Assembly: GCA_005888425.1 (NCBI GenBank)
Contig: VAZF01000153.1
Coordinates: forward strand, 1 to 14,208
Reading direction: 5' to 3'
Origin: Alphaproteobacteria bacterium
GTDB lineage: Bacteria > Pseudomonadota > Alphaproteobacteria > ATCC43930 > CGMCC-115725
DNA length: 14,208 bases
The notes under the pieces were generated by a model. That model was not told where the DNA came from and ran no database searches. It saw only the letters and a program-made list of their open reading frames with translations. Each line of letters begins with the position of its first letter. Positions within the stretch are counted from its first letter, which is position 1. Positions 7,562-14,160 of the stretch are shown here, piece after piece. The position numbers and the translations under genes are program-made.

Positions 7562-8158
7562 ATGCCGCAGCCGAGTTATGTTCATGGCGCGAGCGCGACG
7601 CCCTTGATCGGCGAGACGATCGGCGTCCGTTTCGACCGCATCGCCGAGCGTTTCGCCGAGCGCGATGCGCTGATCGTACGCCACCAACAGGTCCGGTGGA
7701 CTTACCGCGAGCTTCAGAGGCGGGTCGATGCGTTCGCAGCGGGGCTGTTGGCGCTCGGTCTCGAACCCGGCGAGCGGGTCGGCATCTGGTCGCCCAACAA
7801 CGCCGAGTGGGTCGTCGCGCAACTCGCCACGGCGAAGGCCGGGCTCATCCTCGTCAACATCAACCCGGCCTACCGCCTTGCCGAGCTCGAATACGCGCTG
7901 AACAAGTCAGGCTGCTCGGCACTGATAACCGCCGCACGTTTCAAGACCAGCGACTATGTCGGAATGCTGAACCAACTCGCGCCCGAGCTGGCCGACGCCA
8001 CGCCGGGTAAACTCGAAGCCGCCCGACTGCCCCGCCTACGGCTCGCGATCAATATCGGCGGCGACAGCGTCCCCGGCATGCTGCGCTTCGAGGATGTTTA
8101 CGATCTGGGCGGCGATGTCGAACGGGAGCGCATCGCGAACCTCGCCGACACGCTGTAG
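7562..8158 (+). CDS. N-terminal fragment of the interrupted acyl-CoA synthetase
   Basis: 198 residues, ending at the amber codon. It covers the first part of the large N-terminal adenylation domain (TYRELQRRVDAFAAGLLALG, GERVGIWSPNNAEWVVAQLA, INPAYRLAELEYALNKSGC). It stops 11 codons before the ATP-binding P-loop, so on its own it cannot bind ATP or catalyse the reaction. It carries the gene's proper start and ribosome-binding site. Confidence 0.75.
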   Translation: MPQPSYVHGASATPLIGETIGVRFDRIAERFAERDALIVRHQQVRWTYRELQRRVDAFAAGLLALGLEPGERVGIWSPNNAEWVVAQLATAKAGLILVNINPAYRLAELEYALNKSGCSALITAARFKTSDYVGMLNQLAPELADATPGKLEAARLPRLRLAINIGGDSVPGMLRFEDVYDLGGDVERERIANLADTL

Positions 8159-8269
8159 TTTGACGATCCGATCAATATCCAGTTCACGTCAGGCACGACC
8201 GGTTTTCCAAAGGGCGCGACGCTCACCCACCACAACATCCTCAACAACGGCTTCTTCCTCGGCGAGGCG

Positions 8270-9250
8270 ATGAAGTTCACCGAGCGTGACCGCGTGTGCA
8301 TCCCGGTGCCGCTTTACCACTGCTTTGGCATGGTGATCGGCAATCTCGGCTGCCTGACGCATGGCGCGGCGATGGTGTATTCGAGCGAGGGGTTCGATCC
8401 GCTCGCGACGCTCGAAACCATCGAGGCGGAGCGCTGCACGGCGCTTTACGGGGTGCCGACGATGTTCATCGCTCAGCTCGACCATCCCGAATTCCCGCGC
8501 TTTGACCTCTCCTCGCTGCGTACCGGCATCATGGCCGGTAGCCCCTGCCCGATCGAAGTCATGCGCCGAGCCGTCGAGCGCATGAATTTGCGCGAGATCG
8601 TGATCGGCTACGGGATGACCGAAACCAGCCCGGCGAGCACGGTCACGACAACCGACGATCCGATCGAGCGGCGGGTCTCGACCGTCGGCCGGGCGATGCC
8701 GCACACCGAGGTCAAGATCGTCGATCCGGAAGGCCGCATCGTCCCGCGCGGCACGACCGGCGAGTTGTTGACCCGCGGCTATCTCGTCATGCGGGGGTAT
8801 TGGGACGACGCGGAGAAGACGCGCGAGGCGATCGATCCCGCCGGCTGGATGCATACCGGCGACCTCGCGACCATCGACGAGGAGGGCTATTGCAACATCG
8901 TCGGCCGCATCAAGGACATGATCATCCGCGGCGGCGAGAACATCTATCCGCGCGAGATCGAGGAATTTCTTTGCCGCCATCCGAAAATTCAGGACGTGCA
9001 GGTGTTCGGAATTCCCGATCCGCGCTATGGCGAGGAATTATGCGCCTGGATCCGCCTGCGTGATGGCGACGAGGCGATGGCGGAGGAGATCCGCACCTTC
9101 TGCCAAGGCCAGATCGCCCATTTCAAGATCCCGCGCCACATCAAATTCGTCGACGATTTCCCGATGACGGTCACCGGGAAGATACAGAAATTCGCCATGC
9201 GCGAAGCGATGATCGGCGAGCTGGGCCTGGTGCTGCAAAAAACGGCGTGA
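8270..9250 (+). CDS. C-terminal fragment of the interrupted acyl-CoA synthetase
   Basis: The first ATG after the amber codon is at 8270 and would give 326 residues (237-562 of the full frame). This part keeps GYGMTETSP, the TGDL ATP-binding motif (Thr432-Gly433-Asp434 in full-frame numbering), the hinge region GRIKDMIIRGGENIYP and the catalytic lysine Lys540 in TVTGKIQK. It lacks the P-loop SGTTGFPKG, which lies between the stop and this ATG. An independent product would therefore not be active. No convincing ribosome-binding site precedes 8270. All these motifs are undamaged, so the break looks recent or artefactual. Confidence 0.7.
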   Translation: MKFTERDRVCIPVPLYHCFGMVIGNLGCLTHGAAMVYSSEGFDPLATLETIEAERCTALYGVPTMFIAQLDHPEFPRFDLSSLRTGIMAGSPCPIEVMRRAVERMNLREIVIGYGMTETSPASTVTTTDDPIERRVSTVGRAMPHTEVKIVDPEGRIVPRGTTGELLTRGYLVMRGYWDDAEKTREAIDPAGWMHTGDLATIDEEGYCNIVGRIKDMIIRGGENIYPREIEEFLCRHPKIQDVQVFGIPDPRYGEELCAWIRLRDGDEAMAEEIRTFCQGQIAHFKIPRHIKFVDDFPMTVTGKIQKFAMREAMIGELGLVLQKTA

Positions 9251-9256
9251 CGATCC

Positions 9257-9832
9257 TCAGCGAGGTGGGCTGATCTCGCCGGTATTTGAAAGATAGCCGC
9301 TCGGGGGTTGAGCAAACCTGACATTGCCGCCCATGATGGATATCAAATCCTCCACAGCCGCGCGTTGCCGGAGATAGTCGACGGTCCCGGCGGATATATT
9401 GTTCGAGACCCAACCGCTGTCCGGAGCGTGCGCGCATTGCGGATAGGAACGCAGGCACCACAGACGGACTTCATTGATACCGGTAACGTCGTTCGTCGCC
9501 GCTTCGACGCGGTCCACCACCTGCGGATAGATGCACCAGTTCCGGTAAGCGGCGTCGTATATTATTTCTGGATAATTCGGCCTTACGCGAAAGCACATTT
9601 CCCCTGCCGGAGAGATGAAGAATTGACTATCGCGATCGACATATCTCATCCCATCATCGACGAACTTGATGGTCTGAAGATAACCGGGACGGCCCGGTGC
9701 CGGTATTCTCACCGCAAACGCGGGAGAATTGATTGCCGGCTCTTGGCCATAGGGCACCGCCGGCACGCATGCCGTCAGCAGCACCGCCGCCGCGCATAGC
9801 GCTCGCATCCGCCACTGCATCCGCCCCTGCAT
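9257..9832 (-). CDS. Small lipoprotein of unknown function, downstream of polA
   Basis: 191 residues from the ATG at 9832. The N-terminus is basic, followed by a short hydrophobic stretch and a lipobox (VLLTAC), so Cys22 should be lipidated and the protein anchored in an envelope membrane. The mature part has four further cysteines (in EMCFRV, NWCIYP and LWCLRSYPQC), enough for two disulfides in the periplasm. It is rich in Tyr, Pro and Arg, with no recognised domain. In-frame ATGs at 9820 and 9808 and a TTG at 9844 are alternative starts; 9808 alone would still give a complete lipoprotein signal. It lies 27 bp or less after the polA stop on the same strand, so it is probably on the polA transcript. 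The gene is visibly less GC-rich than polA. It converges with the acyl-CoA synthetase gene, with only 6 bp between the stop codons. Confidence 0.8.
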   Translation of the reverse strand: MQGRMQWRMRALCAAAVLLTACVPAVPYGQEPAINSPAFAVRIPAPGRPGYLQTIKFVDDGMRYVDRDSQFFISPAGEMCFRVRPNYPEIIYDAAYRNWCIYPQVVDRVEAATNDVTGINEVRLWCLRSYPQCAHAPDSGWVSNNISAGTVDYLRQRAAVEDLISIMGGNVRFAQPPSGYLSNTGEISPPR

Positions 9833-9835
9833 CCG
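9800..9835 (-). repeat. 12-bp tandem repeat at the start of the lipoprotein gene
   Basis: Three 12-bp units run head to tail on the minus strand: CGGATGCAGGGG, CGGATGCAGTGG and a more diverged CGGATGCGAGCG. They encode RMQG, RMQW and RMRA. Each unit brings an in-frame ATG (9832, 9820, 9808), so gain or loss of a unit would change only the length of the positively charged part of the signal peptide. Confidence 0.7.
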
Positions 9836-9859
9836 AATTGACAACCTCGCCCGCCGATC

Positions 9860-11059
9860 CTAATGCGCCTGGTCCCAGCTGCGCGCCCAGCCGGTTTCGA
9901 CGACGAGCGGCACCGAGACTTCGCAGCGCGGCGCACAGGCGCCTTCCATGATGTCCTTGACGAGCTGCGCGGTCGCCTCGACCTCCGCTTCCGGCGCCTC
10001 GAACAACAATTCGTCATGCACCTGCAACAGCATGCGCGCCTTGAGGCCGGCTCTCTCCAGCGCGGCCGGCAGGCGGCCCATCGCCCGCTTGATGATGTCG
10101 GCGGCCGAGCCCTGCAACGGCGCGTTGATCGCCTGCCGCTCGGCGCCGGCGCGGCGCGCCGGGTTCGGATCGCGGATGCCGGGGATAAAGCATTTGCGGC
10201 CGAAGATCGTCTCGACATAGCCGGTGCGGCGCGCATCGGTCTTGATGCGCTCCATATAGGCGCGGATCGCCGGGAAGCGCTCGAAATAGGCGCGGATATA
10301 TTCCGCCGCTTCCGATTGCGGCACGCCGATCTGGTTGCCGAGCCCGAACGCGCTGATGCCGTAGATGATGCCGAAATTGATCGCCTTGGCGCGCCGCCGG
10401 GTCTGCGGGTCCATCTTCTCGAGCGGCACGCCGAAGACTTCGCTCGCCGTCAACGCGTGAATGTCAACTCCCTGCTGGAACGCGGCGTTCAGCTCGGGGA
10501 TGTCGGCGACGTGCGCGGCCAGGCGCAACTCGATCTGGCTGTAATCGGCCGACAGCAACAGATGACCGGGCTCGGCAACAAAGGCGCGGCGGATCTTGCG
10601 CCCCTCCTCGGTGCGGATCGGGATGTTCTGGATGTTCGGCTCGGAAGAGGAGAACCGGCCCGTCGCGGTCGCCGCCAGCGCAAACGAGGTGTGCACCCGG
10701 CCGGTCTTGCTGTCGATATTGTCGTCGAGCGCGTCGGCATAGGTCGATTTGAGCTTGGTGAGCTGCCGCCACTCCAGCACCCGCGCCGGCACCGGATGCA
10801 AGGGCGACACTTGCTCGAGGATCGACGCGTCGGTGCCGTAGGCGCCGGTTTTGCCCTTCTTGCCGCCGGGTAATTGCAATTTTTCGAACAGCACTTCGCC
10901 CAATTGCTTTGGCGACCCGATGTTGAATTCGTGCCCGACATCGCGCCAGATCGTCTGCTCTAGACCGGCGATGCGGCGCGCAAAATCCTGCGACAATTCG
11001 GCGAGCGCGGCGCGACCGACCTTGATGCCGGCATCCTCCATCGCCGCGACCGCCGGCAC
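9860..11059 (-). CDS. polA: DNA polymerase I, polymerase-domain half
   Basis: Up to 399 residues if a GTG at 11059 is used; no ribosome-binding site supports that start. This half contains essentially the whole family A polymerase domain. It has TGRFSSSEPNIQNIPIRT (template/primer contacts), motif A with Asp172 in SADYSQIELR, motif B RRRAKAINFGIIYG with Tyr233, and motif C with His348-Asp349 in QVHDELLF. The C-terminus is normal (GWARSWDQAH). All the catalytic carboxylates and the motif B lysine/tyrosine are intact, so the domain would be a competent polymerase if it were translated or joined to the N-terminal half. It overlaps the N-terminal frame by 100 bp in a different frame, and the lipoprotein gene follows closely. 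Confidence 0.85.
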   Translation of the reverse strand: MPAVAAMEDAGIKVGRAALAELSQDFARRIAGLEQTIWRDVGHEFNIGSPKQLGEVLFEKLQLPGGKKGKTGAYGTDASILEQVSPLHPVPARVLEWRQLTKLKSTYADALDDNIDSKTGRVHTSFALAATATGRFSSSEPNIQNIPIRTEEGRKIRRAFVAEPGHLLLSADYSQIELRLAAHVADIPELNAAFQQGVDIHALTASEVFGVPLEKMDPQTRRRAKAINFGIIYGISAFGLGNQIGVPQSEAAEYIRAYFERFPAIRAYMERIKTDARRTGYVETIFGRKCFIPGIRDPNPARRAGAERQAINAPLQGSAADIIKRAMGRLPAALERAGLKARMLLQVHDELLFEAPEAEVEATAQLVKDIMEGACAPRCEVSVPLVVETGWARSWDQAH

Positions 11060-12603
11060 GAGCGGTCGGCCCGTTCGGCGGCGAAATCGCGCGCCGCCGC
11101 GCTCGTCAATTCGGCAAAGCAGATCAGGTTCTTGCCGGTACCGAGGATCTCCTTCTGCGGCACAAGCTCGTGTTCGAGGGCGCGCCGCGCCACCTCCTCG
11201 ATCGTGTGGTCGAACTGGCCGCCATCGAGCACATACGACATCAGCATCGTGCAGTCATAGGGATTGAGCGCGATAGCGTAGCGGCGCAAGAGATGCGCGG
11301 CGCCCTTTGCGTCATGCACGATCTTCAAGACGCCGGGGTGTTCGAGCAGCGGCTTCAGCCGCGCGACGGCATCCTCGCGCGACAGCCCGCCACCGCTCTC
11401 GAACAGTTCGGTTGGGCGATGGCCGAGCGGCACGTAAGCGGCGAGCCCCGGCGACACGGCGAGCGCGAGCCCGCAGAATTCGGGGCGCGTGCCGGAGACG
11501 AGGCTCGGCGCCGGCCACAGCGCGACATGGCCGGCCTGCTCGGCCGCCTCGATCCAGTGATCGAGGCCTTCCATCGTGTCGACAACCGCATAGGTGCGCG
11601 GCATCGAGAAAGACGGGATCTCGGGGATGACCGGCTCGGTCGGCCCAACCGGAGCCGCCGGCGCGGTGATCGCCAGGCGCTTCTCGATCCGGGATTTGAG
11701 CGCCCGCAATTCCATCTCATCGAGAAACGGAAAGAGCTTCTCAGGGTCGTACGGCGCTACTCGGAGATCGGATAACGGGCACGGCAGCGGCACATCGTCG
11801 TCGAGCTTGACCAGCTCCTTCGACAGCCTTGCCTTTGCCTCGTTCTCGATCAGCGCTTCGCGGCGCTTTGGCTGCTTGATCTCATGCACATGGGCGAGCA
11901 GGGTTTCGAGATCGCCATAGCTATTGATCAGCTCGGCGGCGGTCTTGACGCCGATGCCGGGGACCCCGGGAACGTTGTCCGTGCTGTCGCCGCACAGCGC
12001 CTGAACTTCGATCACCTTGTCGGGTCCGACCCCGAATTTTTCGCGCACCTCGGCTTCGCCGATCGGCCGGTCCGTCATCGGGTCGCGCATCATGACCCGG
12101 CCGTCCGAGACGAGCTGCATCATGTCCTTGTCGGAGGACAGTATCGTCACCTTTGCGCCGGTCTCGACGGCATGGCGCGCATAGGTCGCGATCAGATCGT
12201 CGGCCTCGAAATTCTCCATCTCGATCTGGCACACACCGAAAGCCTCCGCGGCCCGACGCACATGCTCCAGTTGCGGCGCGAGATCGTCCGGCATCTCGCG
12301 GCGGTTCGCCTTGTACTCGCTGTACATCTCGTTGCGGAAGCTGCGGCCCGACGCATCGAAGATCACCGCAATGTGGTCGGCGTCGGTCTCCCGCAAATAT
12401 TTGTCCAGCATGTTGCTGAAGATCATGACGACCTCGGTCGGAACGCCGCGAGTCGTCCGAAACCGTTCGGCTTTGGGGTCCTTCGCCCGCGCGAAATAGG
12501 CGCGGAAGATAAAGCCCGAGCCGTCGATCAAAAACACATGATGCGGCAGCGATGATGGGGCCGGCGTCGGCTCCGCGGCTACAGCAGTGGCGATGTCGTT
12601 CAT
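10960..12603 (-). CDS. polA: DNA polymerase I, N-terminal half (5' nuclease plus inactive 3'-5' exonuclease-like domain)
   Basis: 547 residues, of which about 513 are homologous. Residues about 20-310 form the FEN-like 5'-3' nuclease, with metal-site motifs FLIDGSG (Asp27), IFDASG (Asp83), NFEADDLIA (Glu133, Asp135, Asp136), SSDKD (Asp158, Asp160) and GDSTDNVPG (Asp206, Asp209). GVPGIGVKTAAELI is the helix-hairpin-helix. A Pro/Ala linker at about 313-332 leads to a 3'-5' exonuclease-like fold at 335-513. There the usual DTET is WPAP, the Exo II Asn and Asp are Asp431 and Ala435, and the Exo III Tyr and Asp are Phe507 and Arg511, so proofreading should be absent. The last 34 residues (RSCRRSRRWRM onward) are out-of-frame reading. 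The ATG at 12603 has a good site (GAGGGAG). The CHCC zinc-finger gene lies 56 bp upstream on the same strand. Confidence 0.85.
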   Translation of the reverse strand: MNDIATAVAAEPTPAPSSLPHHVFLIDGSGFIFRAYFARAKDPKAERFRTTRGVPTEVVMIFSNMLDKYLRETDADHIAVIFDASGRSFRNEMYSEYKANRREMPDDLAPQLEHVRRAAEAFGVCQIEMENFEADDLIATYARHAVETGAKVTILSSDKDMMQLVSDGRVMMRDPMTDRPIGEAEVREKFGVGPDKVIEVQALCGDSTDNVPGVPGIGVKTAAELINSYGDLETLLAHVHEIKQPKRREALIENEAKARLSKELVKLDDDVPLPCPLSDLRVAPYDPEKLFPFLDEMELRALKSRIEKRLAITAPAAPVGPTEPVIPEIPSFSMPRTYAVVDTMEGLDHWIEAAEQAGHVALWPAPSLVSGTRPEFCGLALAVSPGLAAYVPLGHRPTELFESGGGLSREDAVARLKPLLEHPGVLKIVHDAKGAAHLLRRYAIALNPYDCTMLMSYVLDGGQFDHTIEEVARRALEHELVPQKEILGTGKNLICFAELTSAAARDFAAERADRSCRRSRRWRMPASRSVAPRSPNCRRILRAASPV

Positions 12604-12659
12604 GCGCGGCTCCCTCGCGTTTTGGACGCGCCTGTCACGCTAAATATATGGGATCGGGC

Positions 12660-12920
12660 TCAAGGCGTGCCGGACTGGCGCGGCGCCGGGCTTTCCGCCG
12701 GGCGCTCCTCGCCAGCCTCGTGCGCCGAAGGCGTCGCGACACCGATCTCCGGCAATACCCGCCCCGCCATCTTCGGGTTGACGAACAGGCGCGAGCAGTA
12801 GGGGCACTCGACCCGGCCGTTCGGCGTCAGGTTCAGATAGACGCGCGGATGCCCCATCGGTCCGCCCCCGCCATTGCAGGCCGCGATTGCGTCCTCGGTT
12901 TCGATCGTCTCGAAGGCCAT
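12660..12920 (-). CDS. CHCC-type zinc-finger domain protein (NDUFS6-like)
   Basis: 86 residues. The core shows the zf-CHCC pattern Cys15 (AACNGGGG), His24 (GHPRVYLNL), and Cys39 and Cys42 (VECPYCSRLF), four ligands for one zinc ion. The mitochondrial complex I subunit NDUFS6 belongs to this family and alphaproteobacteria commonly encode a small homologue, so a link to respiratory complex I is possible but not shown here. Residues about 60-86 are a Pro/Ala/Glu-rich, probably disordered tail. The ATG at 12920 is chosen because the domain begins just after it; the frame stays open further upstream, to 13286, but that part is antisense to the hydrolase gene. It is the first gene of the minus-strand run leading into polA and is divergent from the hydrolase gene. 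Confidence 0.88.
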   Translation of the reverse strand: MAFETIETEDAIAACNGGGGPMGHPRVYLNLTPNGRVECPYCSRLFVNPKMAGRVLPEIGVATPSAHEAGEERPAESPAPRQSGTP

Positions 12921-12951
12921 GCTGTCTCGTCCGGAGATGCCGGTGCGCCGA

Positions 12952-12980
12952 TTGACCGCGCCGCCGCCGCAATGATAGCC
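12952..12980 (+). promoter_or_regulatory. Candidate sigma-70-type promoter for the hydrolase gene
   Basis: In the 79-bp divergent gap, TTGACC (5 of 6 matches to the -35 consensus) is followed 16-17 bp later by GATAGC/ATAGCC as a weak -10. A transcript from here would begin near 12985, just before the ATG at 13000. Only sequence similarity supports it. Confidence 0.3.
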
Positions 12981-12999
12981 GTTGCCGCGGATCGATCCA

Positions 13000-14097
13000 A
13001 TGATGCGCAATTCTGCCAGACTCCGTTGCGCCGCATCGTCAGCCAGCCGGCCGCTTCGGCGGGCCGTGCTGGCGGCATTGCTGCTGCTGCCGCTCGCCGG
13101 CATGCCGGCGGCCGAGGAGATGGCCGCCTCATTTGGCGCCGCCGCGACGCATCTCGCGCCGGTCGCCTCCCCGGCGCGCTTCACCGATAGCGGCTTTATT
13201 GCCGCCGACGGGGTCAGCCTGCCATTACGCAAATGGCTGCCGCAGGGCGAGGTCAAGGCCGTCATCCTCGCCTTGCACGGCTTCAACGACTACAGCAACG
13301 CCTTCACGATGCCGGCGCCGCTCTGGGCCGAGCACGGGATCGCGACCTATGCCTACGACCAGCGCGGGTTTGGCGGCGCGCCGATGCGCGCGTCCTGGGC
13401 CGGCAGCGCCCGGCTTGCCGGCGACGCGGTGACGGCGACGCGATTATTGCGCGCGATCTACCCCGGCCGGCCGATCTATCTGCTCGGCGAGAGCATGGGC
13501 GGTGGCGTCGCAATCCTGGCCGCGTCCGGCATCGACGGCGTGCCGCCCGCCGAGGCCGATGGGCTGATCCTCAGCGCGCCGGCGGTATGGGGCCGCCCGA
13601 CGATGGATTTCTGGCCAAAGCTGGCGCTCTTTGCCGCGGTGCGCTTCTTTCCGGAAATGGAGCTGACCGGCCGCGGCCTCGGGATCAAGCCATCCGACAA
13701 TCTGCCGATGCTGAAGGCGCTGATGAAGGACCCGATGGTCATCAAGGGGGCGCGGGTCGCGACGATTTACGGGCTCGTCGATCTGATGGACACCGCGCTC
13801 GACGCCGCGCCGCGGCTTCAAATGCCGTTCCTCCTGTTGTATGGCGCGCATGACGAGATCGTGCCGCGCGGGGCGCTCGCCGAATTCGTCGCGGCTCTGC
13901 CCCCCGATCCGGCGCACCGGCGCCGCCTCGCCTATTACCGCAACGGCTATCATCTGCTGCTGCGCGACCTCGAAGGCGCTGCGGTGGCGGGCGATGTCGC
14001 TGGCTGGGTGTTCGACCGGAAAGCGCCGCTGCCCTCGCATGCCGACCGGCGCGAGGCTGTGCGGCCCTGGCCGCCGGGGAAGGACGGCGGCAGCTGA
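13000..14097 (+). CDS. Alpha/beta hydrolase, serine aminopeptidase S33/monoacylglycerol-lipase-like, exported or membrane-anchored
   Basis: 365 residues from the ATG at 13000. A TTG at 12982 and an ATG at 13003 are alternatives. An Arg-rich N-terminus and a hydrophobic run (about residues 22-34, AVLAALLLLPLAG) followed by MPAAEE look like a signal peptide or an uncleaved anchor, which puts the enzyme in the periplasm or on the inner membrane. The alpha/beta hydrolase fold starts at about residue 65. It has oxyanion motif LALHGFNDYSNAF, nucleophile Ser165 in GESMGGG, acid Asp285 in YGAHDEIVP and His318 in NGYHLLLRD. The layout matches the lysophospholipase/monoacylglycerol lipase group (S33-type, COG2267-like), which hydrolyses acyl esters; the actual substrate is unknown. 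The C-terminal 25 residues are charged and probably disordered. It is a single gene, divergent from the zinc-finger gene. Confidence 0.92.
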   Translation: MMRNSARLRCAASSASRPLRRAVLAALLLLPLAGMPAAEEMAASFGAAATHLAPVASPARFTDSGFIAADGVSLPLRKWLPQGEVKAVILALHGFNDYSNAFTMPAPLWAEHGIATYAYDQRGFGGAPMRASWAGSARLAGDAVTATRLLRAIYPGRPIYLLGESMGGGVAILAASGIDGVPPAEADGLILSAPAVWGRPTMDFWPKLALFAAVRFFPEMELTGRGLGIKPSDNLPMLKALMKDPMVIKGARVATIYGLVDLMDTALDAAPRLQMPFLLLYGAHDEIVPRGALAEFVAALPPDPAHRRRLAYYRNGYHLLLRDLEGAAVAGDVAGWVFDRKAPLPSHADRREAVRPWPPGKDGGS

Positions 14098-14124
14098 TCC
14101 CAACCCGTTGGCATCCTGCGGGGC

Positions 14125-14137
14125 GGGCTCATAGCCC
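14125..14137. terminator. Short hairpin between converging genes
   Basis: A small perfect inverted repeat, GGGCT-CAT-AGCCC, lies between the hydrolase stop codon and the end of the converging right-edge frame. It has a 5-bp stem and no T-run, so it is at best a weak bidirectional terminator. Confidence 0.2.
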
Positions 14138-14160
14138 AGCCTGAAGCGGAAGCAGCCACT

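Larger units (their letters stand above)
7562..9250 (+). pseudogene. AMP-forming acyl-CoA synthetase gene interrupted by an in-frame TAG
   Basis: Read through one TAG codon (8156-8158), this frame encodes 562 sense residues plus the stop position, a full-length AMP-binding fatty-acyl/medium-chain acyl-CoA synthetase. Such enzymes activate a carboxylic acid with ATP and load it onto coenzyme A. All of the protein remains in one frame on both sides of the stop. The stop replaces codon 199, immediately before FDDPINIQFTSGTTGFPKG, where relatives commonly have Gln; CAG to TAG is a single C-to-T change. The start ATG at 7562 has a strong ribosome-binding site (AGGAGAGG) and lies 20 bp after the glucoamylase gene, so the two are probably co-transcribed. 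Possible explanations are a recent nonsense mutation, amber suppression or a sequencing error. Confidence 0.8.
9860..12603 (-). pseudogene. polA: polA locus split by a frame change and a short deletion
   Basis: Taken together, the locus encodes a DNA polymerase I: 5' nuclease, exonuclease-like domain, then polymerase domain. The N-terminal part runs in one frame from 12603, and the polymerase domain in another to 9860. At about 11060-11070 the N-terminal frame reads FAAERAD and then leaves homology. The polymerase frame becomes recognisable at RPLVPAVAAMEDAGI. In E. coli Pol I about 30 residues separate these two points, so about 90 bp are missing; restoring the frame requires a net gain of 3n+1 bases (for example 91). 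No slippery heptamer suited to programmed frameshifting is evident. PolA is important for Okazaki fragment processing and repair, so either the strain tolerates the split or this is an assembly error. Confidence 0.75.

Noticed and set aside
8189..8980. 263-codon minus-strand frame opposite the acyl-CoA synthetase
   Set aside because: The sense strand carries adenylation motifs throughout, and the antisense product has no domain.
9863..10873. 336-codon plus-strand frame opposite the polymerase domain
   Set aside because: It is antisense to intact polymerase motifs A, B and C. The composition is typical of a shadow frame.
11050..11075. Programmed ribosomal frameshift joining the polA halves
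   Set aside because: There is no slippery heptamer or obvious stimulatory structure, and a frameshift would not restore the roughly 30 missing residues.
12921..13286. Upstream extension of the CHCC zinc-finger frame
   Set aside because: It runs antisense through the signal peptide and first strands of the hydrolase gene and has no family resemblance. The domain protein starts at 12920.
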